NCBI RefSeq assembly: GCF_003591655.1
Contig: NZ_QVRA01000003.1
Coordinates: 125,139 to 189,138 of the forward strand
Origin: Sphingobium terrigena
Lineage (GTDB): Bacteria > Pseudomonadota > Alphaproteobacteria > Sphingomonadales > Sphingomonadaceae
Direction of reading: 5' to 3'
Length of the DNA: 64,000 nucleotides
Position numbers and translations under genes: made by a program. The notes below the pieces were generated by a model. The model was not told where the DNA came from. It made no database searches and saw only the letters and a list, made by a program, of their open reading frames with translations. Of this stretch, positions 29,223-40,875 are shown in pieces; within the stretch, counting starts at the first letter, position 1, and every line of letters begins with the position of its first letter.

Positions 29223-30571
29223 TTGTAGCAGACCTTCTTGGCCGCCGCGACGACGCGGGCGGTGTCGATCAGGGCTGCCTTTTCCAGGTTCGCGGCATAG
29301 GGCAGCGGTACGTCCTCATTGGTGACGCGCAGGACCGGTGCGTCGAGATCGTCAAAGCCCTGTTCCATCACCACGGCGGCGATTTCCGACGCGATCGAGC
29401 AAGTCGGCCAGCCTTCTTCGACCACGACGAGGCGGTTGGTCTTTTTGAGGCTCTCCAGCACCGTGGCCGTATCGAGCGGGCGCAGGGTGCGCAGGTCGAT
29501 GACTTCGGCGTCGATGCCCTCTGCCGCCAGCGTTTCGGCAGCTTCCAGCGCAAGGCCGACGCCGATCGAATAGCTGACCAGTGTGACGTCGCTGCCCGAT
29601 CGCATGATCCGCGCCTTGCCGATCGGCAGGACATAATCATCGACCTTGGGCACGTCGAAGCTGCGGCCGTAGAGCAGTTCGTTTTCGAGGAACACGACCG
29701 GATCCTGACTGCGGATCGCGGCCTTGAGCAGACCCTTGGCGTCCGCCGCGTCATAGGGCGCGATGACGATCAGGCCGGGGACGGCGGCATACCAGGGGGC
29801 GTAATTCTGGCTATGCTGCGCGCCAACGCGGCTGGCCGCGCCGTTGGGACCACGAAACACGATCGGGCAACGCATCTGGCCGCCCGACATATAATTGGTC
29901 TTGGCCGCCGAGTTGATGATGTGGTCGATCGCCTGCATGGCGAAGTTGAACGTCATGAACTCGACGATCGGGCGCAGGCCGCCCATCGCCGCGCCGGTGC
30001 CGATACCGGCAAAGCCATATTCGGTGATCGGCGTGTCGATGACCCGTTTGGCACCAAATTCGTCGAGCAGACCCTGTGTGACTTTATAGGCACCCTGATA
30101 TTCGGCGACTTCCTCACCGATCACGAACACGCGCTCGTCGGCGCGCATTTCCTCGGCCATGGCGTCGCGCAGTGCTTCGCGGACCGTGGTTTTGACATAT
30201 TCGGTGCCTTCGGGAAGGCTGGGATCAGCCACGGTCGCCTTGACCGCGACCGGCTTTTTCGGCGCTTCGGGCGCGGCTTCGACCTTGGCGGGCGCTGCGG
30301 CCTTGGGGGCGGGCGCAGCTTCCTCGCCACCGTCGCCCGCCATTTCGGCGATGACGGTGCCGACCTTCACGCCTTCAGTGCCTTCGGCAATCATGATCTT
30401 GCCGATCTTGCCTTCGTCGACCGCCTCGAACTCCATCGTCGCCTTGTCGGTTTCGATTTCGGCCAGGATGTCGCCCGAACGGACGTCATCGCCTTCCTTG
30501 ACCAGCCACTTGGCCAGCGTGCCCTCTTCCATCGTCGGCGAGAGCGCCGGCATCTTGATTGCGATACCCAT
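29219..30571 (-). CDS. pdhB: Pyruvate dehydrogenase E1 beta subunit with N-terminal lipoyl domain
   Basis: 450 residues, longer than a plain E1 beta (~330) because residues 1-80 are a biotinyl/lipoyl domain ([20 protein letters not shown]; lipoyl Lys in [10 protein letters not shown]). An Ala/Pro/Lys-rich linker (~85-120) follows, then the transketolase-like domain ([20 protein letters not shown]) and the C-terminal domain ([20 protein letters not shown]). With PdhA it decarboxylates pyruvate and passes the acetyl unit to E2. This fusion is known in alphaproteobacteria. The start overlaps the pdhA stop (TAATG). Confidence 0.96.
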   Translation of the reverse strand: MGIAIKMPALSPTMEEGTLAKWLVKEGDDVRSGDILAEIETDKATMEFEAVDEGKIGKIMIAEGTEGVKVGTVIAEMAGDGGEEAAPAPKAAAPAKVEAAPEAPKKPVAVKATVADPSLPEGTEYVKTTVREALRDAMAEEMRADERVFVIGEEVAEYQGAYKVTQGLLDEFGAKRVIDTPITEYGFAGIGTGAAMGGLRPIVEFMTFNFAMQAIDHIINSAAKTNYMSGGQMRCPIVFRGPNGAASRVGAQHSQNYAPWYAAVPGLIVIAPYDAADAKGLLKAAIRSQDPVVFLENELLYGRSFDVPKVDDYVLPIGKARIMRSGSDVTLVSYSIGVGLALEAAETLAAEGIDAEVIDLRTLRPLDTATVLESLKKTNRLVVVEEGWPTCSIASEIAAVVMEQGFDDLDAPVLRVTNEDVPLPYAANLEKAALIDTARVVAAAKKVCYK

Positions 30572-31647
30572 TAATATTGCTCCACCAGCACGTCTGTATA
30601 GAGTTCGGCCATGTCCGGCTCAGGCGAGGTTTCGGCGAAATCGGCCGCTTCGCTGACGATCTTGCGGATGTCCTGGTCGATCTTCTTGAGTTCATCCTCA
30701 CCCACGCCTTGCGCGGCGAGATAGGCTTTGACGCCCTCGATCGGGTCGGACTTGTCGCGCATCGCCTGGACTTCCTCACGCGACCGATATTTGGCCGGGT
30801 CGGACATGGAGTGGCCACGATAGCGATAGGTTTTCATTTCCAGCAGGATCGGGCCATTGCCGCCCTGCACCCATTTGAGCGCTTCCTCGGTCGCGCCGCG
30901 AACGGCCAGCACGTCCATGCCGTTGACCTGGATACCGGGAATGCGGAAACTTTCGCCCCGGCGATAGAGCTGGTCCTCGGCCGATGAGCGGTTGACGCTG
31001 GTGCCCATCGCGTATTGATTATTTTCGATGACGAAAATGATCGGGAGCTTCCACAGTTCGGCCATGTTGAAGGATTCATAGACCTGGCCCTGGTTGGCCG
31101 CGCCATCGCCGAAATAGGCGACGCATACGCCGCCATCGCCATTATATTTGTGGGCAAAGCCGAGGCCTGCGCCCAGCGACACCTGCGCGCCGACAATGCC
31201 ATGGCCGCCGAAAAATTTATGTTCGACGCTGAACATATGCATCGAACCGCCCTTGCCGCGGGAAATGCCCGCTTCACGGCCCGTCAGTTCGGCCATGATG
31301 ACATTGGGGTCGATACCATAGGCCAGCATGTGGCCATGGTCGCGATAGCCGGTAATCACGCTGTCCTTGCCGGGCTTGAGCGCCGACTGGATGCCGACCG
31401 CGACCGCTTCCTGGCCGATATAGAGGTGACAGAAGCCACCGATGAGGCCGAGGCCGTAAAGCTGCCCGGCCTTTTCCTCGAAACGGCGGATGAGGACCAT
31501 CTGCCGGTAGAATTCCAGCAACTCTTCCTTGGATGCCTTGTAATCAGTGGGAGTTTCAGGGCGAGGCCGGTTATGGTCCGCGCCGGCAGCGGGTGCAGCC
31601 GCCTTTGCCGTTGCGCGTGAAGGACGCGGCGTCGTTGGTTTCGCCAA
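30571..31647 (-). CDS. pdhA: Pyruvate dehydrogenase E1 alpha subunit
   Basis: 358 residues from TTG 31647, chosen because AAAGGA lies about 9 nt upstream; the open frame runs to 31710. The ThDP fold is marked by the [12 protein letters not shown] region, the ThDP motif [17 protein letters not shown] (Gly-Asp-Gly, then Asn), and [20 protein letters not shown] containing the phospho-loop. The N-terminal ~40 residues are Lys/Ala/Pro rich. Forms the E1 heterotetramer with PdhB. Its leader contains a palindromic repeat (31830-31875). Confidence 0.96.
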   Translation of the reverse strand: MAKPTTPRPSRATAKAAAPAAGADHNRPRPETPTDYKASKEELLEFYRQMVLIRRFEEKAGQLYGLGLIGGFCHLYIGQEAVAVGIQSALKPGKDSVITGYRDHGHMLAYGIDPNVIMAELTGREAGISRGKGGSMHMFSVEHKFFGGHGIVGAQVSLGAGLGFAHKYNGDGGVCVAYFGDGAANQGQVYESFNMAELWKLPIIFVIENNQYAMGTSVNRSSAEDQLYRRGESFRIPGIQVNGMDVLAVRGATEEALKWVQGGNGPILLEMKTYRYRGHSMSDPAKYRSREEVQAMRDKSDPIEGVKAYLAAQGVGEDELKKIDQDIRKIVSEAADFAETSPEPDMAELYTDVLVEQY

Positions 31648-31829
31648 GGCTCTTATCCTTTTGCGTGGGGTAGGATGGAAGGAAGGGCGATATAGCGGCA
31701 GAACCGCCAATAATGCAACGGCGGACCCCGTGGAATCGGGGCATAACCAATGGCAGACGCAAAAATATGATGGGTCGGGGCGCGCTGCGTCAAATGTGAG
31801 GCAGTCGCGCGCTCCAACTTTTTATTGTC

Positions 31830-31875
31830 GCATCGTTTCAGGCGGAAACCCGGTTCCCACTTTTCCGCACGATGC
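31830..31875. repeat. Palindromic repeat at the 3' end of the ftsB-like gene
   Basis: GCATCGT (31830-31836) pairs with ACGATGC (31869-31875), and GCGGAAA (31842-31848) with TTTCCGC (31862-31868). The inner loop contains CCGGTTCCCAC. It abuts the ftsB-like stop codon at 31876. Confidence 0.7.
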
Positions 31876-32193
31876 TCAGTTGAGCGGAACGATCACTTCA
31901 TCATGATGGATGACGCCAAGCTGGCGGCGGATCAGTTCGTCGGCCAGATCGGGATCGACGCGGCGGGGATCAAGCGCTTCGACGCGGTTGCGCAATTCTG
32001 CTTGCGCGGCCTTGGTCGTTTTCAGTTCCGCCTTGGCCGCGCGCAGCTGGCGCGAATAGTCGCCCCACGCCAGCACCCCGTTCGACCCCAGCACGACATA
32101 ACCGGCAAAGACGAGCAGGAGCAGCAGCGCGACCGCCGGGCCAAAGGCCGAGAAAAGAAGGGAACGAAGCTTCGCGATATGCGCCATGGCCAA
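31876..32193 (-). CDS. Septum formation initiator family protein (FtsB/DivIC-like)
   Basis: 105 residues: a short cytoplasmic start, one membrane helix (AVALLLLLVFAGYVVLGSNG, ~20-39), then a periplasmic coiled coil (YSRQLRAAKAELKTTKAAQA, ~46-72) and a short acidic tail with HHDEVIVPLN. This is the layout of FtsB, which with FtsL and FtsQ controls septal peptidoglycan synthesis. It lies between eno and pdhA on the same strand, a neighbourhood familiar for ftsB near eno. Confidence 0.88.
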   Translation of the reverse strand: MAMAHIAKLRSLLFSAFGPAVALLLLLVFAGYVVLGSNGVLAWGDYSRQLRAAKAELKTTKAAQAELRNRVEALDPRRVDPDLADELIRRQLGVIHHDEVIVPLN

Positions 32194-32265
32194 GATGAAT
32201 CACAGGGAGGGGCTGGCCGCAAGTAAAAAATGGTTAACTTGCGGCCAACCGAATCCTGACGGATT

Positions 32266-33597
<1,332 letters not shown>

Positions 33598-33770
33598 TTA
33601 GCCAGCGACCCGGTGCTTTGCAATGCAGGGGGCTTGCATGGGCCGAAAAAATGCCGATGGTCGAAATTGGAACGGCTACGGAACTGTGAGCGACCGCAAA
33701 GCATTTGATCAAAATATCATTTGCAGCGTCGCGCGCCCAAGCCGCGCAACCGAAAGGGAGACTTAGGACC

Positions 33771-34412
33771 ATGGCCGACACGCCCGAAACCCCGCCCGCC
33801 AAGACCGTAGCGAAGAAGCCGGTCGGTAGGCCGCGCAAGGCCAAGCCGGTTGAAGCGGCTGCTGCCAGCGTGCCTGCGGTGACGCCAGTCAAGCCGACGA
33901 AAGTTCGCAAAACGCCCGTGCGCAAAACTCCGGTTGCCAAGACGGCCAAGAAGCCGGGCAATGGCGCAGCCTCAACTGGCTGGGCCGCGCAGATTGCCCC
34001 GATCAAGGCGAAGGCTGAAAAGGCTGCCAAGTCCGCGACCGACGCGCTGGGCGCTGTCGATTGGAAGTCGCATATCGACCCGATCAAGGAACAGGCTGGC
34101 AAAACCGCCAAATCCGCCGCGGGCGTCGCCAAGGACAAGACAGGCACCGCCATGCAGAGCCTGGCCAAGCTGATTGCCGATACGGCCGGCACGGTCGATG
34201 CCAAGCTCGGTCCACAATATGGCGATTATGCCCGACAGGCCGCCGAATCGGTCGCTGGTGCAGCGGACTCGCTCGACAGCAAGGATGTCGATCAGTTGAT
34301 GACCGAAGCGCGCGACTTTGTGCGCAAAAGCCCGGCGGTTGCGATCGGCGCGGCGGCAGTGGTCGGTTTTGTGCTGATGCGTCTGGCCAAGGGTTCGGAC
34401 AGCGACGCCTGA
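33771..34412 (+). CDS. Lys/Ala/Pro-rich protein with phasin-like helices and C-terminal membrane segment
   Basis: 213 residues; ATG 33771 with AAAGGGAG upstream. Residues ~10-65 are a histone H1-like basic tract with repeats (KTPVRKTPVAKTAKK) and an AT-hook-like GRPRKAK. A helical region of KAEKAAKSATDALG-type repeats follows, then a YqjD/ElaB-like C-terminus (DQLMTEARDFVRKSPAVAIG then AAAVVGFVLMRLAKG) that inserts in the inner membrane. First of four genes (33771-35709) of similar character. It may tether DNA or ribosomes to the membrane, as proposed for the YqjD family; that is inference. Confidence 0.75.
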   Translation: MADTPETPPAKTVAKKPVGRPRKAKPVEAAAASVPAVTPVKPTKVRKTPVRKTPVAKTAKKPGNGAASTGWAAQIAPIKAKAEKAAKSATDALGAVDWKSHIDPIKEQAGKTAKSAAGVAKDKTGTAMQSLAKLIADTAGTVDAKLGPQYGDYARQAAESVAGAADSLDSKDVDQLMTEARDFVRKSPAVAIGAAAVVGFVLMRLAKGSDSDA

Positions 34413-34452
34413 CATCTGCGCAAAAGCCCCGGCAAGCGGGGCGGAGGGTGAT

Positions 34453-34842
34453 TTGACAGAGATGCCAGCGGAAACGGCGGTGACGCCGCACGCCGACGGG
34501 CCGGACGATAGCGCGCCCGATGAATCGGTGCGCGACGTCTTTGCCCGCCTTTATGCCGATGGTCGTGCCTATGCGGCGGCGGAAGCGGACAAGCAGAAGG
34601 CGCGCGCTGGCCTGATCGGCGCAGGCGTTCGCGATGCGGCGATCTTTGCCGGGGTCGCGATCATGCTGGTCTTTGCCACGCTGGTCGCTTTCCTGATCGG
34701 CCTGATCATCGCGCTGGCGCCACAGCTTGGCCCGCTTTGGGCGACCTTTGCGGTGCTGGGTGCCAGCCTGCTGGTGGCGATCGGCCTGTTGTTGCTGGCC
34801 AAGGCGAGGATTTCCCGCATGAAGAAAGCGATTACGCCATGA
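34453..34842 (+). CDS. Small phage-holin-superfamily-like membrane protein
   Basis: 129 residues from TTG 34453, where GGAGG lies 5 nt upstream; ATG 34462 is too far from it. An acidic start (~1-30) is followed by a helix with DVFARLYADGRAYAAAEADK. Two transmembrane helices follow (about 58-80 and 88-110, AIFAGVAIMLVFATLVAFLI) and a basic tail. The pattern matches the YqjE/holin III-like proteins next to YqjD genes. The stop overlaps the next gene (ATGA). Confidence 0.75.
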   Translation: MTEMPAETAVTPHADGPDDSAPDESVRDVFARLYADGRAYAAAEADKQKARAGLIGAGVRDAAIFAGVAIMLVFATLVAFLIGLIIALAPQLGPLWATFAVLGASLLVAIGLLLLAKARISRMKKAITP

Positions 34843-35162
34843 GCGGTGCAGGGCGCTATCAAGAAGCTGTCGCGCGGGCCGAGGCGGCGAAACAAAGCCT
34901 GATTTCCAGCGCTCAGACGGCCAAAGCGCGTATCACGCCCGCCCGGCTGAAGCAGGATGCCACAGCCAAAGTGGTGGATGTTGCCATGGACGGGATGGCC
35001 TATGCTGCGGCCACCGCGCGCCAGCGGCCAGCCATGGTTGGCGCGGCTGGAGCCGCCATCCTCCTCTTCCTGGCCCGTCGCCCGCTGGCGGCACTTTTCG
35101 GTCGGCTGGGCGTTCAAAATGACGAGACAAACCCCGACCATTCGGAGACTGATGATGGCTGA
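34839..35162 (+). CDS. DUF3618/YqjK-like small protein
   Basis: 107 residues; ATG 34839 overlaps the previous stop. RYQEAVARAEAAKQSLIS is an amphipathic helix, then the TPARLKQDATAKVVD segment typical of DUF3618. A single hydrophobic helix (RPAMVGAAGAAILLFLARRP) and a charged tail follow. Part of the four-gene envelope set with translational coupling throughout. Function unknown. Confidence 0.7.
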   Translation: MSGAGRYQEAVARAEAAKQSLISSAQTAKARITPARLKQDATAKVVDVAMDGMAYAAATARQRPAMVGAAGAAILLFLARRPLAALFGRLGVQNDETNPDHSETDDG

Positions 35163-35709
35163 TATTCGCGCCCAACTGAGCCGCGTCCGCGAAGCGGCGA
35201 ATGATGTCGCGACGAGCGCGACCGACAAGATCAAGGATGGCACGGAAAAGGCGCGCGAAGGCGCGGGCGAACTGATCCAGACCAGCCGGGAAAAGGCAAG
35301 CGAAGCCTATGGCGACGCACGCGACCGCACGCAGAAGGTCGCGGCGCGGGCCAACCAGATCGTGCAGGAGCATCCGGTCGTCGCTGTCGCTGGCGCAGTC
35401 GCGGCGGGCGCAGTGATCGCTTGGATGTTCCCCAAGAGCCGCGCAGCGATGAAAGCTCTGCCCGGCCTGGCCAGCGCCGCTGGCGCGCGCGTGGTCGAGG
35501 CAGCGCTGGCTGCGCGGTCGGTTGCGTCGGATGGCGCGGAAACGATCAAGCAGGGCGCAAGCGATCTGGCCGCCACCGCGCGCAAGACCGCCGCATCGAG
35601 CGACCTGCCCGCCAAGGCTTCGCACATTACCGACGATGTCGTCGCGATGGTCAGCGCCAAGGTCGACGCTCTGGCCGAAGCGATCAAGGCGCGATTGCCG
35701 AAAAACTAA
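35155..35709 (+). CDS. YqjD/ElaB-type membrane-anchored helical protein
   Basis: 184 residues from ATG 35155 (an in-frame ATG at 35152 is equally possible), overlapping the preceding gene. Residues ~1-60 are Ala/Lys/Glu-rich amphipathic helix (TDKIKDGTEKAREGAGELIQ), as in late-embryogenesis-abundant or apolipoprotein-like proteins. QEHPVVAVAGAVAAGAVIAW is the YqjD-like membrane segment. A second Ala-rich helical region of ~100 residues follows. Last gene of the set. Possible stress-linked membrane stabiliser, by analogy only. Confidence 0.72.
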   Translation: MADIRAQLSRVREAANDVATSATDKIKDGTEKAREGAGELIQTSREKASEAYGDARDRTQKVAARANQIVQEHPVVAVAGAVAAGAVIAWMFPKSRAAMKALPGLASAAGARVVEAALAARSVASDGAETIKQGASDLAATARKTAASSDLPAKASHITDDVVAMVSAKVDALAEAIKARLPKN

Positions 35710-35814
35710 TCGCTACGGCGGCAAAAGCACGCAGTTGCGCCCTTTGCCCCCCTTGGATGGACGTTGCACCGCTGCTAGGGTCAGCGTTCACCCAAGCGAG
35801 GATAAGATAACACC

Positions 35815-36036
35815 ATGAGCAAAATGCATCTGGTGATGGGCGGTCGCGTTACCGATCCACAGACACTGGAATTTCAGGACCTGAGCAAGGTCGATCTGGT
35901 CGGCGTGTTCCCTGACTATGCGTCGGCCGAAAAAGCGTGGCGCGGGGCAGCACAGCGGACGGTCGATGACGCGGAAATGCGCTATGTGATCGTGCATCTG
36001 CACCGGCTGCTGGAACCGGACCTGCCGTCGGCTTGA
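35815..36036 (+). CDS. DUF4170 family protein
   Basis: 73 residues; the ATG follows an A/G-rich leader. Contains HLVMGGRVTDPQTLEFQDL, then VGVFPDYASAEKAWRGAAQ and YVIVHLHRLLEP, the layout of DUF4170, a small alphaproteobacterial family of unknown function. No signal or membrane segment. Separated from the upstream gene by 105 bp and followed by a family A repeat. Confidence 0.85.
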   Translation: MSKMHLVMGGRVTDPQTLEFQDLSKVDLVGVFPDYASAEKAWRGAAQRTVDDAEMRYVIVHLHRLLEPDLPSA

Positions 36037-36097
36037 AACATGGAGTCAAAACCGCTCAAGATTGCACACAGCCCGGTTCTATTCGCCTTGCAGGGCC

Positions 36098-36266
36098 ATC
36101 GCATATGGAACGGCCTCCTCCTTCGGTGTCATGCTGAACTTGTTTAGCTGCACTGGCCTTCGGCTCAGCATCCATTTCTCGTCACGAGCGGCGGCTTTTG
36201 GGGCACGATGGATCCTGAAATAAATTCAGGATGACGTTGTAGGGATAACGAAAAGTCATGTGCGAT
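36098..36266. repeat. Nested palindromic repeat, family A copy 4, with a 20-bp interruption
   Basis: The outer arms ATCGCATA (36098-36105) and TGCGAT (36261-36266) enclose inner hairpins. The second, GGATCCTGAA/TTCAGGATGAC, is intact. In the first, about 20 extra bases (AGCTGCACTGGCCTTCGGCT) separate CATGCTGAACTTGTTT from CAGCATCC. It fills the gap between the DUF4170 and rhomboid genes. Confidence 0.85.
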
Positions 36267-36320
36267 TCCCTTGCCTTGCAAGGGAGGATTGGTAATTGCG
36301 AAGAACCAATTGATACGACT

Positions 36321-36980
36321 TCAGTTCAGCGGCTGGGGCGGTTTGCGGAAGCGCCAGCGCAGCAGCGGGCGCGTCAGCACCAGCCCCACCAGAAAGCCGC
36401 CAATATGCGCGGCGATGGCGATCTGGCCCAGGTCGCCCAATCCACCCGCAGTCGCGATGCCGATCATCAGTTGCAGGCCGATCCACGCCGCCGCCAGCCA
36501 GAGCAGGCGCACGATATTAGCCGATAGCGGCCCGATGCGGCGCACCGTCTGCTGGCTGTAGAGCAAGGCATAGGTCGCCATGATTGCCGAAATCGCGCCG
36601 CTCGCGCCAACCATGGGATTGGTCGATCCGGGATCGATCGCCCATTGCGCCGCGCAGGCGCCATAAGCGCCAACGAGGTAAAGGCAGAGCGTACCCCCCT
36701 TCCCCAGCACCTGTTCGACCTGCCGGCCGCAAAAGACCAGCATCAGCAGGTTAAAGCCGATATGCAGCCAGCCTGCGTGGATCAGCGCGCAGCTGAGCGG
36801 GGTCAGCCAGGCCGGGACCGCCGCCATGCCCTCCAGCAAGGCAGGGTCGCCAATCCGCGCCGGGATGAAGCCGCCAATGATGGCGGCGTCATCGGTGCGG
36901 CCGGTGAAATGGAGCAGCAGGAATGCGACGAAAGTGATCGCCGCAATCCCGTTGGTCATCCTGCCTGCGGGTAATTTCAC
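36321..36980 (-). CDS. Rhomboid-family intramembrane serine protease
   Basis: 219 residues from GTG 36980; ATG at codon 8 is an alternative. Six hydrophobic segments. Catalytic residues of the family are visible: Ser in MVGASGAISAIM (GxSG) and His in AAHIGGFLVGLVL. HAGWLHIGFNLLMLVFCG is the conserved N-terminal loop and helix with HxxxxHxxxN. It cleaves membrane-spanning substrates in the inner membrane. Starts 2 bp after the greA stop and is probably co-transcribed. Confidence 0.92.
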   Translation of the reverse strand: MKLPAGRMTNGIAAITFVAFLLLHFTGRTDDAAIIGGFIPARIGDPALLEGMAAVPAWLTPLSCALIHAGWLHIGFNLLMLVFCGRQVEQVLGKGGTLCLYLVGAYGACAAQWAIDPGSTNPMVGASGAISAIMATYALLYSQQTVRRIGPLSANIVRLLWLAAAWIGLQLMIGIATAGGLGDLGQIAIAAHIGGFLVGLVLTRPLLRWRFRKPPQPLN

Positions 36981-36982
36981 GG

Positions 36983-37459
36983 TCAGATGAAGGCGATTTT
37001 TTCGACCTGGTAGAATTTGTCGCCCGCCGGGACCGACACTTCCACATCCTCGCCCACCGTGCGACCGATCAGCGCGCGGCCAAGCGGGCTGTTATAGGAA
37101 ATCATGCCAAGCTTGGCATCGGCTTCGGCTTGCCCCACGATCTGATATTTTACTGCCTTGTCATCCTCATCGAGCAAGGTGACGGTCGCGCCGAACACGA
37201 TCTTGTCGCCCGACAGGCTCTTGGGATCGATGATCTGCGCGCGCGACAGCTTGTCCTCCAGGTCGGAGATGGTCGCTTCGACCTGGCCCTGCCGTTCCTT
37301 GGCGGCGTGATATTCGGCATTTTCCGACAGATCGCCATGGGCGCGCGCCTCTTCGATGGCGTCGACGATCAATGGCCGTTCAGCCTTGAGTTCGCGGAGC
37401 TGCGTCATGAGCTTGTCATAGCCCATCTGCAACATCGGCATCTTCTCAACGGTCGCCAT
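36983..37459 (-). CDS. greA: Transcription elongation factor GreA
   Basis: 158 residues, normal length. The N-terminal coiled coil ([20 protein letters not shown] to ...DLEDKL) inserts into the RNA polymerase secondary channel. Its tip acidic pair lies in the [18 protein letters not shown] segment. The C-terminal FKBP-like domain ([18 protein letters not shown], then [18 protein letters not shown]) binds polymerase. It stimulates cleavage of backtracked transcripts. Followed by the rhomboid gene. Confidence 0.97.
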   Translation of the reverse strand: MATVEKMPMLQMGYDKLMTQLRELKAERPLIVDAIEEARAHGDLSENAEYHAAKERQGQVEATISDLEDKLSRAQIIDPKSLSGDKIVFGATVTLLDEDDKAVKYQIVGQAEADAKLGMISYNSPLGRALIGRTVGEDVEVSVPAGDKFYQVEKIAFI

Positions 37460-37539
37460 TATGCAAATCCTTCGTCAAAACTTCCCTTTGGCGGCGACCA
37501 ACATGGTGCCACCCGCAGCGTGTGTCCTTGTGCAGGGGA

Positions 37540-40500
37540 TCAGGCTTGCGACAGGGGATAATAGGACTGGAGCGACCGCACTTCAAGGGGATGGTCCCGT
37601 AAAGCCTCGATCGCGTCAGCGGCGGCGACGCTGGCGGCGGCGGTGGTGAAACTGGCAATCTTCGCCCGTAGAGCCGATGTGCGGATCGCCTTGCTGTCCT
37701 TCAGGGACTGCCAGCCTTCGGTGGTGTTGAAGATCAGCTGCACATCGCCGTCGGTGATGCGGTCGACAATGTGCGGGCGGCCCTGTGCCACCTTGTTGAC
37801 CGTTTCCACCGCCAGGCCATTATCGGCCAGGAAAGTGGCGGTGCCGCCGGTCGCGATGATGCGGAAGCCCATGGCGGCGAGCTTCTTGGCGGCGGGCAGG
37901 ATGACCTGCTTGTCACCGTCCTTCAGCGAGATGAACACCGTGCCGCTGGTCGGCAACATGGTGCCAGCGCCGATCTGCGCCTTGGCAAAGGCGGTCGCGA
38001 AATCGCTATCGATTCCCATGACTTCACCGGTGCTTTTCATTTCCGGTGACAGGACCGGATCGACGCCGGGGAAGCGACCGAAGGGGAATACCGCTTCCTT
38101 GACCGCGACATGGTTGATGGCGTTGCGGTCGATCACCGGCAGGTTTTCCAGCATCTCGCCTGCCATCACCCGCGCCGCGATCTTGGCGATGGGGGTGCCG
38201 ATCGCCTTGGCGACGAAGGGGACAGTGCGGCTGGCGCGCGGGTTGACCTCGATCAGGTAAACCGTGCCATCCTTGACCGCGAACTGGATGTTCATCAGGC
38301 CGCGGACCGACAGGGCATGGGCCAAAATTTCGGTCTGCCGTTCGATTTCCGCGATGATATCATTGCTGAGGCTATAGGGCGGCAGCGAGCAGGCGCTGTC
38401 GCCCGAATGGACGCCGGCTTCCTCGATATGCTGCAACACACCCGCCACCACGACATCGACGCCATCGCACAGCGCATCGACATCCACCTCGATCGCGTCG
38501 CGCAGATATTGGTCGATCAGCACGGGCGATTCGCCCGATACCAGCACGGCGGTGGTGATATATTCTTCCAGTTGCGCCTGCCCGTCGACAATCTCCATCG
38601 CCCGGCCGCCCAGCACATAGCTGGGGCGCATGAGGACGGGATAGCCGATGCGGTTGGCAACCGCGATCGCCTCCTCCCGGCTGCGGGCAATGCCATTGTC
38701 GGGCTGGCGTAGCTTGAGCTTGTCGATCAGCGCGGCGAAACGCTCGCGATCTTCGGCCAGATCGATGGCGTCGGGCGATGTGCCCAGGATCGGGATGCCC
38801 GCATCCTCCAGCGCCTGCGCCAGCTTGAGCGGGGTCTGGCCGCCAAACTGGACGATGACGCCCTTCAACGTGCCGTTCGACTTTTCGATGTCGAGGATTT
38901 CCAGCACATCTTCGGCGGTCAGCGGCTCGAAATAGAGGCGGTCCGACGTGTCATAGTCGGTGGACACGGTTTCGGGGTTGCAGTTGACCATGATGGTTTC
39001 ATAGCCGACGTCGCTCAGCGCGAAGCAGGCATGGACGCAGCAATAGTCGAACTCGATCCCCTGCCCGATCCGGTTCGGCCCGCCGCCCAGGATGACGACC
39101 TTCTCGCGGTCGGTCGGGGCGGATTCATTCTCCGCTTCCCCGAAAATCGGCGCTTCATAGGTCGAATACATATAGGGCGTTTTTGCCTCAAACTCGGCGG
39201 CGCAAGTGTCGATGCGCTTGAACACCGGGCGCACGCCCAACTTGTGGCGCAGCGCGCGCACCTCATCCTCGGTCACGCCGCCGGTCATCGCCTTGACCGC
39301 TTCGTGGATCAGGCCGGACCCGCGCGCAATGCCGCGTTCCATACCGCGCAGATTGGCGGATTTGAGCGCGAGATAGGCGAGGCGCTTGTCGGAAAAGCCC
39401 ATGGATTTCAGGCGACGCATCCCGTCCGCATCGCGCGGCAGGCCGTTTTCGATGACTTCGCCCTCCGCCTCGACAATCTCCTTGATCCGTTCGAGGAACC
39501 AGGGGTCGAATTTGGCAATATTGTGGATTTCGGCGACGGTCAGCCCTTCACGCAACGCCTGCGCCGCGACCAGCAGCCGGTCCGGCGTGGGCTGCGACAA
39601 AGCGGCGATGATGTCGTCCTTGGGCGCGCCGACCAAATGATCGACATCGTTAAAGCCGCACAGGCCCGTTTCCAGACCGCGCAGCGCCTTCTGCATCGAT
39701 TCATGGATGTTGCGACCAATCGCCATGACTTCGCCGACCGACTTCATCGCGGTGCCGAGCAAAGGCTCTGCGCCCTTGAACTTTTCGAACGCGAAGCGGG
39801 GGATCTTGGTCACGACATAGTCGATGGTCGGCTCGAAGCTGGCAGGCGTCGCGCCGGTAATGTCGTTGGTGATCTCGTCGAGCGTGTAACCGACGGCCAG
39901 CTTGGCCGCGACCTTGGCGATCGGGAAGCCGGTCGCCTTCGACGCCAGCGCCGAGGAGCGCGACACGCGCGGGTTCATCTCGATCACGATGAGGCGGCCA
40001 TCCTTGGGATTGACCGCGAACTGTACGTTGGAACCGCCTGTTTCGACGCCGATTTCACGCAGCACCGCAATGGATGCGTTGCGCATGATCTGATATTCCT
40101 TGTCGGTCAGCGTCAGCGCCGGGGCGACGGTGATGCTGTCCCCGGTATGGACGCCCATCGGATCGACATTTTCGATCGAGCAGATGATGATGCAATTGTC
40201 CGCCCGGTCGCGGACCACCTCCATCTCATATTCTTTCCAGCCGAGCAGCGATTCCTCGATCAGCACTTCGGTGGTGGGCGATGCGTCCAGGCCACCGCGC
40301 ACGATGGTCATGAACTCGTCGCGATTATAGGCGATGCCGCCGCCGGTGCCGCCCATGGTGAAGCTGGGGCGGATGATCGAAGGAAGCCCCGTAAACTCCA
40401 GCGCCTCCAGCGCCTCCTCCATGGAGTGGGCGATGCGCGAACGGGCGGATTCAAGGCCGATCTTGTCCATGGCGTCGCGGAACTTGATCCGGTCCTCCGC

Positions 40501-40875
40501 CTTGTTGATGGCTTCGGCATCCGCGCCGATCATTTGGACGCCGTACTTCTCCAGCGTGCCGTCATTGAACAGCGCCAGCGCAGTGTTGAGCGCGGTCTGC
40601 CCGCCCATTGTCGGCAGCACCGCGTCCGGCCGCTCCTTCTCGATGATCTTCGCTACAATCTCTGGCGTGATCGGCTCGACATAAGTGGCGTCGGCAAATT
40701 CCGGGTCGGTCATGATCGTGGCCGGATTGGAATTGACCAGGATGATGCGATAGCCCTCCTCTTTCAACGCCTTCACCGCCTGCGTGCCCGAATAATCGAA
40801 CTCACACGCCTGGCCGATGATGATCGGCCCAGCGCCGATGATGAGGATGGAGGAGATGTCGGTGCGTTTGGGCAT
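37540..40875 (-). CDS. carB: Carbamoyl-phosphate synthase large subunit
   Basis: 1111 residues, normal length. Two homologous ATP-grasp halves: the first (residues ~1-550) phosphorylates bicarbonate ([34 protein letters not shown]), the second carbamate ([20 protein letters not shown]). The C-terminal ~140 residues are the allosteric MGS-like domain ([20 protein letters not shown] and [17 protein letters not shown]). It supplies carbamoyl phosphate for arginine and pyrimidines. The start overlaps the stop of an unrelated 191-residue gene (TAATG) that separates it from carA. Confidence 0.98.
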   Translation of the reverse strand: MPKRTDISSILIIGAGPIIIGQACEFDYSGTQAVKALKEEGYRIILVNSNPATIMTDPEFADATYVEPITPEIVAKIIEKERPDAVLPTMGGQTALNTALALFNDGTLEKYGVQMIGADAEAINKAEDRIKFRDAMDKIGLESARSRIAHSMEEALEALEFTGLPSIIRPSFTMGGTGGGIAYNRDEFMTIVRGGLDASPTTEVLIEESLLGWKEYEMEVVRDRADNCIIICSIENVDPMGVHTGDSITVAPALTLTDKEYQIMRNASIAVLREIGVETGGSNVQFAVNPKDGRLIVIEMNPRVSRSSALASKATGFPIAKVAAKLAVGYTLDEITNDITGATPASFEPTIDYVVTKIPRFAFEKFKGAEPLLGTAMKSVGEVMAIGRNIHESMQKALRGLETGLCGFNDVDHLVGAPKDDIIAALSQPTPDRLLVAAQALREGLTVAEIHNIAKFDPWFLERIKEIVEAEGEVIENGLPRDADGMRRLKSMGFSDKRLAYLALKSANLRGMERGIARGSGLIHEAVKAMTGGVTEDEVRALRHKLGVRPVFKRIDTCAAEFEAKTPYMYSTYEAPIFGEAENESAPTDREKVVILGGGPNRIGQGIEFDYCCVHACFALSDVGYETIMVNCNPETVSTDYDTSDRLYFEPLTAEDVLEILDIEKSNGTLKGVIVQFGGQTPLKLAQALEDAGIPILGTSPDAIDLAEDRERFAALIDKLKLRQPDNGIARSREEAIAVANRIGYPVLMRPSYVLGGRAMEIVDGQAQLEEYITTAVLVSGESPVLIDQYLRDAIEVDVDALCDGVDVVVAGVLQHIEEAGVHSGDSACSLPPYSLSNDIIAEIERQTEILAHALSVRGLMNIQFAVKDGTVYLIEVNPRASRTVPFVAKAIGTPIAKIAARVMAGEMLENLPVIDRNAINHVAVKEAVFPFGRFPGVDPVLSPEMKSTGEVMGIDSDFATAFAKAQIGAGTMLPTSGTVFISLKDGDKQVILPAAKKLAAMGFRIIATGGTATFLADNGLAVETVNKVAQGRPHIVDRITDGDVQLIFNTTEGWQSLKDSKAIRTSALRAKIASFTTAAASVAAADAIEALRDHPLEVRSLQSYYPLSQA

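Noticed and set aside
36316..36980. Longer meaning for the AGCTGCACTGG insertion as part of a coding gene
   Set aside because: It lies in the non-coding repeat upstream of the rhomboid stop and has no open frame linked to it.
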